Position numbers and translations under genes: made by a program. The notes under the pieces are model-generated. The model was not told where the DNA came from, ran no database searches, and saw only the letters and a program-made list of their open reading frames with translations. A stretch of 64,000 nucleotides of DNA from Flavobacterium ovatum (GTDB lineage: Bacteria > Bacteroidota > Bacteroidia > Flavobacteriales > Flavobacteriaceae): positions 248,001 to 312,000 of the forward strand of contig NZ_CP160035.1 of assembly GCF_040703125.1 (NCBI RefSeq), given 5' to 3'. Shown piece after piece: positions 20,748 to 30,014 of the stretch. Within the stretch, counting starts at the first letter, position 1. The number at the start of each line of letters is the position of its first letter.

Positions 20748-21437
20748 TTATAAATATTGTTTTAGTTCTAATAAATGAGTAATTTGTTTGATGTTCAATC
20801 CGTTGTCTGAAATTGTTCCGTTAAAATAGATTGCATCTAATCCTATATCCAACGCACCTTGCACATCTGCATCTAAAGAATCTCCAATCATAATGCTAGT
20901 TTCTTTTTTGGCTTTGGCCAAATTCAAAGCATATTCAAAAATAACTGGATTTGGTTTTTTAACTCCGGCCATTTCTGAATTGGTAATTGTTGTAAAATAG
21001 CTTGTTAATTGGGCATTATTCATTTTCTTATATTGCACTTCCGCAAAACCATTTGTAATAATATGCAACTTATATTTAGATTTTAAATAATCCAAAATTT
21101 CAAATGCACCCTCAAAAAGGTGATTGTGATCTGGCAAAATTTCAATATATTGATCTGAAATACGGTCAATTTCTTGATCTGTTATTGAATAATTTAAGGC
21201 GTCGAAAGAATGCTTTAAGCGATTATAACGCAGTTCTTCGTGAGTTATTTTATTATATTGAAACAACTTCCAACAAGATTGATTGATTGGAATATACTCT
21301 TTTATGAAAGAATCAATTTCGACCAAAGGATGACTTTGTTCAAAAATACGCTCAAATGCCAAAGTAGAATTTTTATCAAAATCCCAAAGAGTATGATCCA
21401 AATCAAAAAAGACGTCTGTGATTGTATTTACTCCCAT
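20748..21437 (-). CDS. YjjG-type HAD nucleotidase
   Basis: 229 residues. HAD motif I is VFFDLDHTLWDF (Asp12, Asp14), motif II lies in KLHIITNG, and motif III/IV in KKPNPVIFEYAL and MIGDSLDADVQGA. The YjjG group dephosphorylates non-canonical pyrimidine nucleotides as a housecleaning activity. It starts 6 bases after the radC stop, so the two are probably cotranscribed. Assignment to YjjG rather than another HAD phosphatase rests on length and overall pattern. Confidence 0.82.
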   Translation of the reverse strand: MGVNTITDVFFDLDHTLWDFDKNSTLAFERIFEQSHPLVEIDSFIKEYIPINQSCWKLFQYNKITHEELRYNRLKHSFDALNYSITDQEIDRISDQYIEILPDHNHLFEGAFEILDYLKSKYKLHIITNGFAEVQYKKMNNAQLTSYFTTITNSEMAGVKKPNPVIFEYALNLAKAKKETSIMIGDSLDADVQGALDIGLDAIYFNGTISDNGLNIKQITHLLELKQYL

Positions 21438-21443
21438 TATTAA

Positions 21444-22136
21444 TTAAAATATACCTTCATCTACAAAGCTAAAGTAATTATTCTCAGTTACAATCAAATG
21501 ATCCAAAACTTTAACTTCTAAGCTTTCCCCTGCGGTTTTCAATTTTCTTGTAATGTTTTTATCTGCTTCACTGGGCACTAATGTTCCGGAAGGATGGTTG
21601 TGGCAAAGAATTAGTGACACAGCACCTATTTCAAGTGCATTTTTGAACACTAAACGCACATCGACTAGCGTTCCTGTGATCCCTCCAATACTCAATTGTC
21701 TTTTTGAAATAATTTTATTGGAATTATTCAAATACAAAATCCAAAATTCTTCATGAGGTAACTCTCCAATGATGGGTTGCATAATTTCGAAAACTAACTT
21801 GCTCGATGTCACTTTGATTAACTCTACCGCATCCTCTGCTCTGCGTCTGCGTCCTAATTCTAAGGCTGCAATTATGGAAATGGCTTTGGCTTCTCCAATA
21901 CCTTTAAACTGGATTAACTGTGCTAAAGATAATTTACCTAATGCATTTAAATTACCTCCAACTGAATTTAAAATACGCTTACTCAACTCCACTGCCGATT
22001 CATTCCTACTTCCCGAGCCAATAAGTATGGCGATTAATTCGGCATCACTCAAAGCGCTTTTGCCTTTGAGCATTAACTTTTCGCGAGGCCTATCGTCCTC
22101 AGACCAGTGAGTAATTGGGAAGTGATTGTTTTCCAT
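21444..22136 (-). CDS. radC: RadC family JAMM-domain protein
   Basis: 230 residues. A UPF0758 N-terminal part with a helix-hairpin-helix (FKGIGEAKA, 78-86) precedes a JAB/MPN domain with the metal motif HNHPSGTLVPSEAD (His179, His181, Asp192) and an upstream Glu near 130. Despite the name, a role in DNA repair is doubtful. It is upstream of the yjjG-like gene and separated by 191 bases from mpl. Confidence 0.92.
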   Translation of the reverse strand: MENNHFPITHWSEDDRPREKLMLKGKSALSDAELIAILIGSGSRNESAVELSKRILNSVGGNLNALGKLSLAQLIQFKGIGEAKAISIIAALELGRRRRAEDAVELIKVTSSKLVFEIMQPIIGELPHEEFWILYLNNSNKIISKRQLSIGGITGTLVDVRLVFKNALEIGAVSLILCHNHPSGTLVPSEADKNITRKLKTAGESLEVKVLDHLIVTENNYFSFVDEGIF

Positions 22137-22327
22137 AAATTAAAAATCAGTTGTAAAACATTTAGTTAGCTAAATATAAAACTACTGATTTTTAAAACAC
22201 ATCTTGTTTTTATTTTATAAATTATAGACCTTTCTAAATACAACAAATATTAAAGTTTGAAGCTTTTTGATTTCAGAAGTAAAAAACTCCTATAAATCAA
22301 CAACTTTATATTGATATCCACAAAATC

Positions 22328-23683
22328 TTAAATCATTAACCCTTTTACCTCATCAAAATTCAAACCACCATAGTTTCCTGAGCTCATTAATAACAAAGCT
22401 GAATTATCAAAATTTAGCCCAAATAAATAAGATTTAAATTCATCTGGATTGGTATAAATAATTAAATCCTTTCGATTAAAAGCAGTTGCGATTTGATCAT
22501 AAGTTACTTCTTCTAATTGTTTGATTTTTACTGCATCTGGCGAGTAAAAAACTACGGCAACATCTGCGTATTCCAAAGCTCCCTCGTATTCTTTCAGGAA
22601 CTCAGCATTCAAACTGCTATAAGTATGCAATTCTAGACAAGCAACCAAAGTTCTCTCAGGATATTGTTCTTTCACTGCTTTAGTTGTTGCTGCTACTTTA
22701 CTTGGAGAATGTGCAAAATCTTTATAGGCAACATTTCTTTTGCTTTCGGCTATTTTCTCCAAACGCTTAGAAGCTCCTTTGAAACTAGCGATGGCTTCGT
22801 AAAAATCAGCTTCATCAACTCCCATATTTTGACAAATCCATTTGGCTCCAGCCAAATTATTCAAATTATGGGCACCAAAAACTTCAATTGGCATATCGCC
22901 TTCTGGAGTTTCTAATAAAGTGGTTCCGTTATCCACTCTATAATTTGGTGTTGTGTAAGGCAATTTTCGAATTGGACAATTAGCCGCTTCAGCCACACGT
23001 TTTACTTCAGGATCTTCTTCATTGTACACTAAAATCCCACCGTTAGTAATCTTAGCAATAAAAATTTCAAACTGTTCTACATAATTTTCATAAGTAGGAA
23101 ACACATTGATATGATCCCAAGCAATTCCAGAAATCAAAGCAATATTGGGTTGGTACAAATGAAATTTTGGTCGTCTATCAATTGGCGAAGACAAGTACTC
23201 ATCTCCTTCTAAAACTATAAAATCATTTTTCTCAGTAAGGTGTACCATGGTGTCAAAACCTTCCAGTTGTGCTCCCACCATATAATCTACTTCAATATTA
23301 TGATAATGCATTACGTGCAAAATCATGGAAGTAATCGTTGTTTTTCCATGTGACCCACCAATGACTACGCGAGTTTTGTTTTTGGATTGCTCATACAAAA
23401 ATTCAGGATAAGAATATATTTTCAAACCTAATTCTTGTGCTTTCAATAACTCTGGATTATCAGCTTTGGCGTGCATTCCTAGAATTATCGCTTCAATATC
23501 CTGCGTAATTTTTTCAGGAAACCAACCCAATTCAGCAGGCAGTATTCCTTTTTTATCCAAACGTGATTTAGATGGTTCAAAAATAGCATCATCACTTCCT
23601 GTAACTTGATATCCTTTATTATAAAGAGCCAAAGCAAGATTGTGCATGGCACTTCCACCTATGGCAATAAAATGTGTTTTCAT
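22328..23683 (-). CDS. mpl: Mur ligase, murein tripeptide recycling type (Mpl)
   Basis: 451 residues. Residues 1-100 form the nucleotide-binding MurC-like domain (HFIAIGGSAMHNLALAL); GGSHGKTTIT at about 109-118 is the ATP loop; EGDEYLSS and HINVF follow. Mpl ligates recycled L-Ala-gamma-D-Glu-meso-DAP to UDP-MurNAc. The opening GGSAMHNLA differs from MurC's GxGGxGMSG and favours Mpl. Presence of anmK at 56203 fits a wall-recycling capacity. Confidence 0.85.
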   Translation of the reverse strand: MKTHFIAIGGSAMHNLALALYNKGYQVTGSDDAIFEPSKSRLDKKGILPAELGWFPEKITQDIEAIILGMHAKADNPELLKAQELGLKIYSYPEFLYEQSKNKTRVVIGGSHGKTTITSMILHVMHYHNIEVDYMVGAQLEGFDTMVHLTEKNDFIVLEGDEYLSSPIDRRPKFHLYQPNIALISGIAWDHINVFPTYENYVEQFEIFIAKITNGGILVYNEEDPEVKRVAEAANCPIRKLPYTTPNYRVDNGTTLLETPEGDMPIEVFGAHNLNNLAGAKWICQNMGVDEADFYEAIASFKGASKRLEKIAESKRNVAYKDFAHSPSKVAATTKAVKEQYPERTLVACLELHTYSSLNAEFLKEYEGALEYADVAVVFYSPDAVKIKQLEEVTYDQIATAFNRKDLIIYTNPDEFKSYLFGLNFDNSALLLMSSGNYGGLNFDEVKGLMI

Positions 23684-23727
23684 TTATTTGTTTTCTTAAT
23701 AGTTTTACAATTGAATTGAACCGAATT

Positions 23728-24423
23728 TCAATTCACTGTGTTTTTTTCTTTGTACTGTTCTAAAATTGTACGAGCCTTATCCGGAGCATCCATTTTATTT
23801 TTATAAAGATTTGCCAATGTCTGATAAGAATGTTTTGAACCTCCTACTGTAATTGCTTTTTTATAATAATTTTCAGCTGACTTAAATCGGTCATAATATT
23901 CCTCAATATGACCTCTAGAAAGATAGCCATCTACTATTGAAAGCGTTAATAACTGATTGGAATATTCAATTGCTTTGGACTCACTCCCCCCTACAATTGA
24001 TGGTAATTTAAGATACAATTCTATTAAAGCCCAACGGGCATCAATGTGCCTAGAATCCAGCTGAATGGCTTTTTCAAAAGAGCTTTTAATATCTCCAATC
24101 AATCCTAAAGCTCTAAATTTATTTACTTCAAGTGCTTTCATTCCTAATGACCCACCATATTTATAATAAAAATTAGCCTCAGATGGTTTCACGGTTTTAA
24201 GTTTACCATAATACTGGACCGCTTTGTCCCAAGATTTATTGAAACCGGCAATATCTCCCAATCCTTCTAATGCTTTTACATTATCAGGATCAGTTTTTAA
24301 AATTAGTTCGTACTGTTTCTGAAAACGTTCCTGTTTTTCTATATCAAAAGATTCTTTGGCTTTCTCAAAATTTGATTGAGCCAACAATAACATAGGGAAT
24401 AGTAAAATTAAAATACCTTTCAT
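23728..24423 (-). CDS. Exported tetratricopeptide-repeat protein
   Basis: 231 residues, with a signal peptide (MKGILILLFPMLLLAQ) and at least four TPR-like helix pairs (GLGDIAGFNKSWDKAVQYYGKL, AIQLDSRHIDARWALIELYLKL, YYKKAITVGGSKHSYQTLANLY). TPRs bind partner proteins; the partner is unknown. The start codon lies 4 bases after a TATTTTTG element (24428-24435), so its mRNA may be leaderless. It is followed by mpl 44 bases later and could be its upstream operon partner. Confidence 0.75.
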   Translation of the reverse strand: MKGILILLFPMLLLAQSNFEKAKESFDIEKQERFQKQYELILKTDPDNVKALEGLGDIAGFNKSWDKAVQYYGKLKTVKPSEANFYYKYGGSLGMKALEVNKFRALGLIGDIKSSFEKAIQLDSRHIDARWALIELYLKLPSIVGGSESKAIEYSNQLLTLSIVDGYLSRGHIEEYYDRFKSAENYYKKAITVGGSKHSYQTLANLYKNKMDAPDKARTILEQYKEKNTVN

Positions 24424-24624
24424 TCTTCAAAAATAAAAAAAATATTATTGGTATTCTCTATTTTTTTAAGAACCTCCATCATAAAAGTGATACTCAAAAT
24501 CATAACGGTAATAAAAACTTAAAGAAACCTTTTCCTAACAATCAGGACTTACTTTAGTTGAATCAATTTAGAGCTTAAATTTTTAATCAAAAAAAACATT
24601 TTTAGCTTCAATTATCAAAACTAA

Positions 24625-25614
24625 ATGAAAATATTTTATGCCATCCAAGCCACTGGAAACGGACACATTAGCAGAGCAACACAACTCTATCCTTATCTCA
24701 AAAAATTTGGCGAAGTAGATTTCTTTTTAAGTGGTAACAACGCCAGTTTAGACCTAAATTTACCTGTAAAATTCAAAAGTAAAGGGTGTAGTTTGTATTA
24801 TAGCAAATGTGGTGGTTTACACTACCCTAACATTGTAAAAAACATCAGGCCTCGACAAATCTACAAAGATGCCGATAGTTTACCGCTAAAGAATTATGAC
24901 GTTGTAATTAATGATTTCGATTCGGTTACTGCTTTGGCTTGTAAGATGCAAAAAGTACATTCAGTCCAATTTGGTCATCAAGCAAGTTTTATTTCAGCTA
25001 ATACGCCGAGACCTGAAAAAAGAAGTATAATGGGAGAATTTATTTTTAAAAACTATGCCCCTGCTCCTCAAAACCTAGGACTACATTTTGAAAATTATGA
25101 TTCTTTTATTCGTCCTCCCATCATCAAAGACGAGATTATCAACACTATTCCACAAAACCTAGGTCACATATCCGTTTACCTTCCTTCTTTTGACAAAGAC
25201 TGCCTAGAAAAAGCATTTAAATCTATTCCTGACGTACAATTTCATTGGTTTTTGGATACCGTAGAAAAAGTTCATACTATTGGTAACATTACTTATTTCC
25301 CTGTCAATCAAAATCAATTTAACAAGAGCTTAATCAGTTGTGAAGGAATCATCACAGGTGGTGGATTTGAAACTCCTGCCGAAGCTTTATATCTTGGCAA
25401 AAAAATCTTATCCATTCCTATCAAAAATCATTACGAGCAAGAATGCAATGCGGCTGCTCTCAAAAAAATAGGAGTTCCTGTTTTGAATGAAGTTGGCAAT
25501 AATTTTGGAAAAATTATCGAAAATTGGCTCACTATGAACATTATTTATCCAAAAATGCAAGCGAATAACATTCCTGAAACTTTGGAATATTTATTTGACA
25601 CTTATAAACAGTAG
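24625..25614 (+). CDS. Glycosyltransferase of the GT-B fold, MurG-like
   Basis: 329 residues. MKIFYAIQATGNGHISRATQLYPYL resembles the glycine-rich N-terminus of UDP-glycosyltransferases (GxGH), and ITGGGFETPAEALYLGKKILSIPIKNHYEQECNAAAL is the C-terminal nucleotide-sugar-binding motif. It resembles archaeal and bacterial MJ1255-type transferases. Donor and acceptor cannot be told. It is monocistronic and ends at a strong terminator. Confidence 0.8.
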   Translation: MKIFYAIQATGNGHISRATQLYPYLKKFGEVDFFLSGNNASLDLNLPVKFKSKGCSLYYSKCGGLHYPNIVKNIRPRQIYKDADSLPLKNYDVVINDFDSVTALACKMQKVHSVQFGHQASFISANTPRPEKRSIMGEFIFKNYAPAPQNLGLHFENYDSFIRPPIIKDEIINTIPQNLGHISVYLPSFDKDCLEKAFKSIPDVQFHWFLDTVEKVHTIGNITYFPVNQNQFNKSLISCEGIITGGGFETPAEALYLGKKILSIPIKNHYEQECNAAALKKIGVPVLNEVGNNFGKIIENWLTMNIIYPKMQANNIPETLEYLFDTYKQ

Positions 25615-25629
25615 TTTGTACTAAATGCA

Positions 25630-25666
25630 AAAACGGCTATTAATCATTAGGATTAATAGCCGTTTT
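25630..25666. terminator. Bidirectional terminator between glycosyltransferase and obgE
   Basis: AAAACGGCTATTAATC, loop ATTAG, then its exact 16-base complement ending in TTTT. A run of A on one side and T on the other makes it functional for both convergent genes. Confidence 0.9.
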
Positions 25667-25688
25667 AATATATCAAAAACCGTTTTAC

Positions 25689-26690
25689 TTATTCATTCAA
25701 CATCTTCCAAAGCTTGTCTTTCAACTCGGTCAAACCTTGTTGGGCTACTGAAGAGATGAACATATAAGGAACGTCTTTAAACGCTACGTCTAATTCTACT
25801 TTAAGTTCTGCTTTAAGTTCATCATCTAGCATATCACATTTAGAAATCACTAACAGACGCTCTTTGTCAAGCATTTCAGGATTGTATTTAGTCAACTCAT
25901 TAACTAAAATATCATATTCTCCTTTGATGTCTGGCGTATCTACAGGAACTAAAAATAATAGTGTAGAATTACGTTCAATATGACGCAAGAAGTAATGTCC
26001 TAAACCTTTTCCTTCGGCTGCACCTTCAATAATTCCAGGAATATCTGCAATTACAAAAGATTGGAAATCTCTATAAGCTACAATTCCTAAGTTTGGTTTT
26101 AAAGTTGTAAAAGGATAATCGGCAATTTTTGGTTTTGCAGAAGTTAAAACAGACAGCAAAGTCGATTTACCCGCATTTGGAAAACCCACTAAACCAACAT
26201 CGGCAAGAACTTTCAGTTCCAAAATTACATCCATTTCTACTCCCGGCAAACCTGGTTGTGAATATCTAGGTGTTTGATTGGTTGAACTTCTAAAATGCCA
26301 GTTTCCTAATCCACCTTTACCACCACGAGATAGTACTTGTTTTTCACCGTCATCTGTAATTTCAAAAAGGATCTCTCCTGTTTCTTTGTCTTTTACAACC
26401 GTTCCTAATGGCACTTCGATAAATTTATCATCACCATCAGCTCCCGTACTACGATCACCTCCACCATCACCACCGTGACCAGCTTTTATATGACGTGCAA
26501 ATTTAAGGTGGAATAAAGTCCATAAACTTTTGTTCCCTACCAAGAAAACGTGACCACCACGTCCACCATCACCACCATCTGGACCACCTTTTTCAATAAA
26601 TTTTTCTCTATGTAAGTGTGTAGATCCTTTTCCACCTTTACCAGATGAAACAAATATTTTTACGTAATCTACAAAATTTCCTTCTGTCAT
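25689..26690 (-). CDS. obgE: Obg/CgtA ribosome-associated GTPase
   Basis: 333 residues. The glycine-rich Obg fold ([38 protein letters not shown]) fills the first 158 residues; the G domain has GFPNAGKST (169-177), DIPGIIEGA and SKCD. Obg couples GTP state to 50S assembly and stress. The C-terminus ends soon after the G domain, without the long OCT domain of some Gram-positives. It is last in the hpt-adk-CNNM-obgE run. Confidence 0.97.
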   Translation of the reverse strand: MTEGNFVDYVKIFVSSGKGGKGSTHLHREKFIEKGGPDGGDGGRGGHVFLVGNKSLWTLFHLKFARHIKAGHGGDGGGDRSTGADGDDKFIEVPLGTVVKDKETGEILFEITDDGEKQVLSRGGKGGLGNWHFRSSTNQTPRYSQPGLPGVEMDVILELKVLADVGLVGFPNAGKSTLLSVLTSAKPKIADYPFTTLKPNLGIVAYRDFQSFVIADIPGIIEGAAEGKGLGHYFLRHIERNSTLLFLVPVDTPDIKGEYDILVNELTKYNPEMLDKERLLVISKCDMLDDELKAELKVELDVAFKDVPYMFISSVAQQGLTELKDKLWKMLNE

Positions 26691-26717
26691 GTGTTTGTGT
26701 TTGTTTCAGGTTTATTT

Positions 26718-26775
26718 GTTTCAAGTTTCAAGTTCTTGACGCACGCATCAAAACTTGAAACTTAAAACTTGAAAC
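26718..26775. repeat. Inverted repeat of GTTTCAAGTTTCAAGTT type
   Basis: The left arm 26718-26734 (GTTTCAAGTTTCAAGTT) is mirrored by AACTTGAAACTTAAAACTTGAAAC ending at 26775, itself made of shorter repeated words. It fills the gap between the CNNM gene and obgE and may act as a hairpin that tunes obgE expression. Confidence 0.7.
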
Positions 26776-26779
26776 CTAT

Positions 26780-28054
26780 TTAATGAGTAATGTTTCTCAC
26801 CATTACCTTATCAATCTTTGCGCCATCCATATCGATGACTGTTAATTCCATTTTTTGCCAAATCAGGATTTCTCCTTCTTTGGGTATGTGTGTCAACTCA
26901 GTCATGATTAATCCACTTAATGTGGTGACTTCGTAATCATTTATTAATTCATCTAGCTCAAAATACGTTAGAAAATCATGTAAGGAATAATGTCCATCCA
27001 CAAGCCAGCTTCCGTCTGGGTTTTCAACCAATTGAAATTCTTCTTTATGAAAATCGGATGCGTCACCAACCAAAGCTTCTAAAATATCATTCAACGTAAT
27101 TATACCTTGAAAAACACCATATTCATCAGACACTAAAGCGTAACGAATACTCGATTTTTTAAATTTTTCGAGCGCTTTGTAGGCAGAGGTGTACTCCATC
27201 ATATAATGTGCATCGTTCATAATATTTTGCAAACTAAAATCTTCATCATCAATCGTTGCAAAAATATTCTTCAACTCGACAACTCCAACAATATCATCGT
27301 AATTTTCTCCAAAAACAGGGTAAATAGAATGTAATTCTTCTATAACACTAGTTCTTACTTCAAATTTGTTAGACTTCGCAGGCAACAACACAACCGATTT
27401 ACGATGCGTCATTAACGAATTCACTTTTCTATCGCCAATATGAAAAACACGCTCTACAATGTCTTGTTCAATTTCTTGCACTTCACCACCTTCCGTACCT
27501 TCTTTGATGATGGCTTTTATTTCTTCTTCAGTTACTCTACCGTCAGCGGAGGGTTTAATCTGCAATACATTCAATAAAAACTCCGTCGAATTTGTCAATA
27601 ACCAAATAAAAGGTGCTGTAACAATGGAAACCATTTTCATAGGCATTGCCACAGCTTTGGCAATTGATTCCGGGTGATTAAGACCAATTCTCTTAGGTAA
27701 CAACTCTCCTAATACTAAAGAGAAAAAAGTCAATATTACCACTACAATTCCAACAGCAACCGAATGCGCATAGGGTTCTAAGATTTCAAAAGTGCTTACA
27801 AAAACTTGAACATCTGTAGTGATTTTATCGCCACTATAAATACCCGTCAAAATACCAATTAAGGTAATTCCGATTTGGACTGTAGACAAAAATTCATTGG
27901 GAGAATTAGCTAGTTTCAAAGCAATTTTAGCACTTTGATTTCCTTTTTTGGCTGATGATTCTAATCGGGTTTTTCTAGCTGAAATCAATGCAATTTCGGA
28001 CATGGAGAAAATTCCATTAAGCAGTATCAGAAAAAATATGATGAGTATTTCCAT
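26780..28054 (-). CDS. CNNM/CorC-type membrane protein with CBS domains
   Basis: 424 residues. A DUF21 membrane domain with about four helices (residues 1-190; IFSMSEIALISARKTRLE is typical) is followed by two CBS domains (SLMTHRKSVV..., YALVSDEYGVFQGIITLNDILEALVGD) and a CorC/HlyC C-terminal domain (GSWLVDGHYSLHDF). Family members transport Mg2+ or related cations; the 'hemolysin' label often given is misleading. It lies 76 bases after adk and 89 before obgE. Confidence 0.9.
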   Translation of the reverse strand: MEILIIFFLILLNGIFSMSEIALISARKTRLESSAKKGNQSAKIALKLANSPNEFLSTVQIGITLIGILTGIYSGDKITTDVQVFVSTFEILEPYAHSVAVGIVVVILTFFSLVLGELLPKRIGLNHPESIAKAVAMPMKMVSIVTAPFIWLLTNSTEFLLNVLQIKPSADGRVTEEEIKAIIKEGTEGGEVQEIEQDIVERVFHIGDRKVNSLMTHRKSVVLLPAKSNKFEVRTSVIEELHSIYPVFGENYDDIVGVVELKNIFATIDDEDFSLQNIMNDAHYMMEYTSAYKALEKFKKSSIRYALVSDEYGVFQGIITLNDILEALVGDASDFHKEEFQLVENPDGSWLVDGHYSLHDFLTYFELDELINDYEVTTLSGLIMTELTHIPKEGEILIWQKMELTVIDMDGAKIDKVMVRNITH

Positions 28055-28130
28055 GTTTTGTTTAAAGTCTAATGTTTAAATCTTAAAGTTAAAAATAAGA
28101 ACTTTAAACATCCAACAATCTTTTTTTGAA

Positions 28131-28703
28131 TTACAAATTATCAATAATTTGGGTTAACCTTTGTGTAATTTCTTCGATAGTTCCAATTCCGTTTACGGAC
28201 TGAAACTTGTTTTGTTCTTTGTAATAACCAATAAGCGGCGCTGTTTTCTCATTGTATTCGTCGTAACGATTACGGATTTTCTCTTCGTCCTGATCGTCAG
28301 CTCTTCCTGAAGTTTTCCCTCTTTCTAATAGACGAGCGACAAGGATATTGTCATCTGCTTCCAAGGCTACCGTTGCAGTAATGCTCCAGCTTTTGGTTTG
28401 CAAGAAAGCGTCAAGAGCATCGGCTTGAGCGATAGTTCTAGGAAATCCGTCAAACAAAAATCCTGATGATTGTGGGTTTTTATTCACCTCATCTTCTAGC
28501 ATTTTGATGGTCACTTCGTCAGGAACCAGTCCACCTTGTTCGATGTATGATTTTGCCAATTTCCCTAAATCGGTGTCATTTTTCATATTGAAACGAAAAA
28601 TATCTCCTGTAGAAAGGTGTGTCAAATTGTACTTTTCTTTTAAGAATTCGGCTTGAGTTCCTTTTCCAGCTCCTGGTTTCCCAAATAAAACAATGTTAAT
28701 CAT
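28131..28703 (-). CDS. adk: Adenylate kinase, short form
   Basis: 190 residues. P-loop GKPGAGKGTQ at 8-17, THLSTGDIFR for AMP binding, FDGFPRTIAQADAL, and a short lid (RLLERGKTSGRADDQDEEKIRNR) without the zinc-binding insertion of long forms. It interconverts ATP, AMP and ADP. It follows hpt by 27 bases, a purine-salvage pairing common in Flavobacteriia. Confidence 0.96.
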   Translation of the reverse strand: MINIVLFGKPGAGKGTQAEFLKEKYNLTHLSTGDIFRFNMKNDTDLGKLAKSYIEQGGLVPDEVTIKMLEDEVNKNPQSSGFLFDGFPRTIAQADALDAFLQTKSWSITATVALEADDNILVARLLERGKTSGRADDQDEEKIRNRYDEYNEKTAPLIGYYKEQNKFQSVNGIGTIEEITQRLTQIIDNL

Positions 28704-28730
28704 AGTGGTGCGTGTAATTATTTTTAATTT

Positions 28731-29261
28731 CTATTCGTTTAACTGATATACTTCAGGCAAATTGCGTCCCAACTCGTTGTAATCGAGTCCAAATCCTACT
28801 ATGAATTTGTTTGGAATTCGGATGCCTATGTAATCAATTTTTATATCTTGCTTGTATGCTTCTGGTTTTAAGAAAAGCGTGGCAATCTTGAAATGCTTAA
28901 CGTTTTGTGCTTTAAGCATCGCTTTTAACTCCACCAAAGTGTTGCCCGTATCGATAATATCCTCGATAAGTACGACGCTTCTTCCTTCTAGATTTTGATT
29001 GATCCCAATAAGTTGTTTAACCTCATTGCTTGAAGAAGTGCCTTCATACGAAGCCATTTTCACAAAACTCAATTCACAAGCGCCTCGATAATGTTTCATA
29101 AAATCGGAAACGACCATAAACGAGCCGTTGAGAACACCGATAAAAACGGGTATTTCGCCCACGAAATCATTCTCAACCATTGCTGCAATTTGTGCGATTG
29201 CAAAATCTATTTCTTGAGCAGAAATAAAAGGCACAAAGGTTTTGTCGTGTAGCTGTATCAT
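28731..29261 (-). CDS. hpt: Hypoxanthine phosphoribosyltransferase
   Basis: 176 residues. The PRPP-binding motif VVLIEDIIDTGNTL is at 97-110, and the flexible loop SYEGTSSSN and the end motif VGFGLDYNELGRNLPEVYQL match the HPRT family. It makes IMP or GMP from base and PRPP. A TATCTTTG element lies 22 bases upstream of the ATG. It leads the hpt-adk-CNNM-obgE set. Confidence 0.95.
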   Translation of the reverse strand: MIQLHDKTFVPFISAQEIDFAIAQIAAMVENDFVGEIPVFIGVLNGSFMVVSDFMKHYRGACELSFVKMASYEGTSSSNEVKQLIGINQNLEGRSVVLIEDIIDTGNTLVELKAMLKAQNVKHFKIATLFLKPEAYKQDIKIDYIGIRIPNKFIVGFGLDYNELGRNLPEVYQLNE

Positions 29262-29283
29262 TTTTGCGTTTTAAAATAATGCG

Positions 29284-29291
29284 CAAAGATA
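29284..29291 (-). promoter_or_regulatory. -7 element for hpt
   Basis: Reverse-strand TATCTTTG, an exact TAnnTTTG match, with a TTG 22 bases further upstream. Transcription would start near 29280. Confidence 0.55.
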
Positions 29292-29357
29292 CAGAATTCG
29301 GATTTGAGTATAGCAATTCATTCTTAATTTGTATTTTTAAAGCCAATTCAGAAAAAA

Positions 29358-29906
29358 ATGAACGAATTAGCCACAATTATTGTAGCGACAACGGGTTACA
29401 AAAACAGCCGTCAAAAAACGGCTGACTATATACTTTCACATCCCGAACTGTTGGCCGATTTTATGAAAATTTGTTTCGAAATTAAAAACCCAGACCATTA
29501 CAAAGCCTGTTGGGCACTGGAGTTAATCTCCTATGAAAAACTGGAATGGCTACAAAAACACTTACCTTTGATTTGTTCGAAAAGCAAGTTGTTAACCAAT
29601 GAAAGTGCCATAAGACCGCTTGCCAAAGTGCTGTTTTTGTTACTAGAATCACATTATAAAAAGGCTGAAAACGGAATATATTTTAGTGATTCGCAACGAC
29701 AAGAAATGATTGAACTCAATTTTGACTGGCTAATTACCGATTGCAAAGTAGCCGCCAAAGTGTATGCCATGCGCTGTTTGTTTCTTTTGGGTCAGGAATA
29801 TGATTGGATTCACCCCGAACTACATACCATTCTACTCAAAGACTTTAGCACACATACAGCGGGTTACAAAGCGGCTTCTAAGCATATTTTGAAGAAAATA
29901 AAATAG
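29358..29906 (+). CDS. Small helical HEAT-like protein, unknown function
   Basis: 182 residues, all-helical in appearance, with repeated hydrophobic helix pairs (DHYKACWALELISYEKLEWLQKHLP, DCKVAAKVYAMRCLFLLGQEYDWIHPEL) suggesting HEAT-like repeats. No catalytic residues were seen. I recall relatives carrying the name adenylosuccinate lyase in annotations; nothing in this sequence resembles that enzyme. It diverges from hpt and precedes purK. Confidence 0.65.
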   Translation: MNELATIIVATTGYKNSRQKTADYILSHPELLADFMKICFEIKNPDHYKACWALELISYEKLEWLQKHLPLICSKSKLLTNESAIRPLAKVLFLLLESHYKKAENGIYFSDSQRQEMIELNFDWLITDCKVAAKVYAMRCLFLLGQEYDWIHPELHTILLKDFSTHTAGYKAASKHILKKIK

Positions 29907-29932
29907 CACTTTTCAATTTGACCTATATAAAG

Positions 29933-29940
29933 TATCTTTG
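29933..29940 (+). promoter_or_regulatory. -7 element for purK-purE
   Basis: TATCTTTG, exact TAnnTTTG match, 74 bases before purK. A TTTG lies 12 bases upstream, closer than the usual 19, so the -33 part is uncertain. Confidence 0.5.
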
Positions 29941-30014
29941 CCACAACAAACAATACTACAATGACACGAGCGCAGCTACTGCATTTGACCGTTTATAAAC
30001 AATAACTAAAACAA

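Noticed and set aside
29358..29906. Adenylosuccinate lyase
   Set aside because: 182 residues with no lyase signature; the name seems to be a propagated label.
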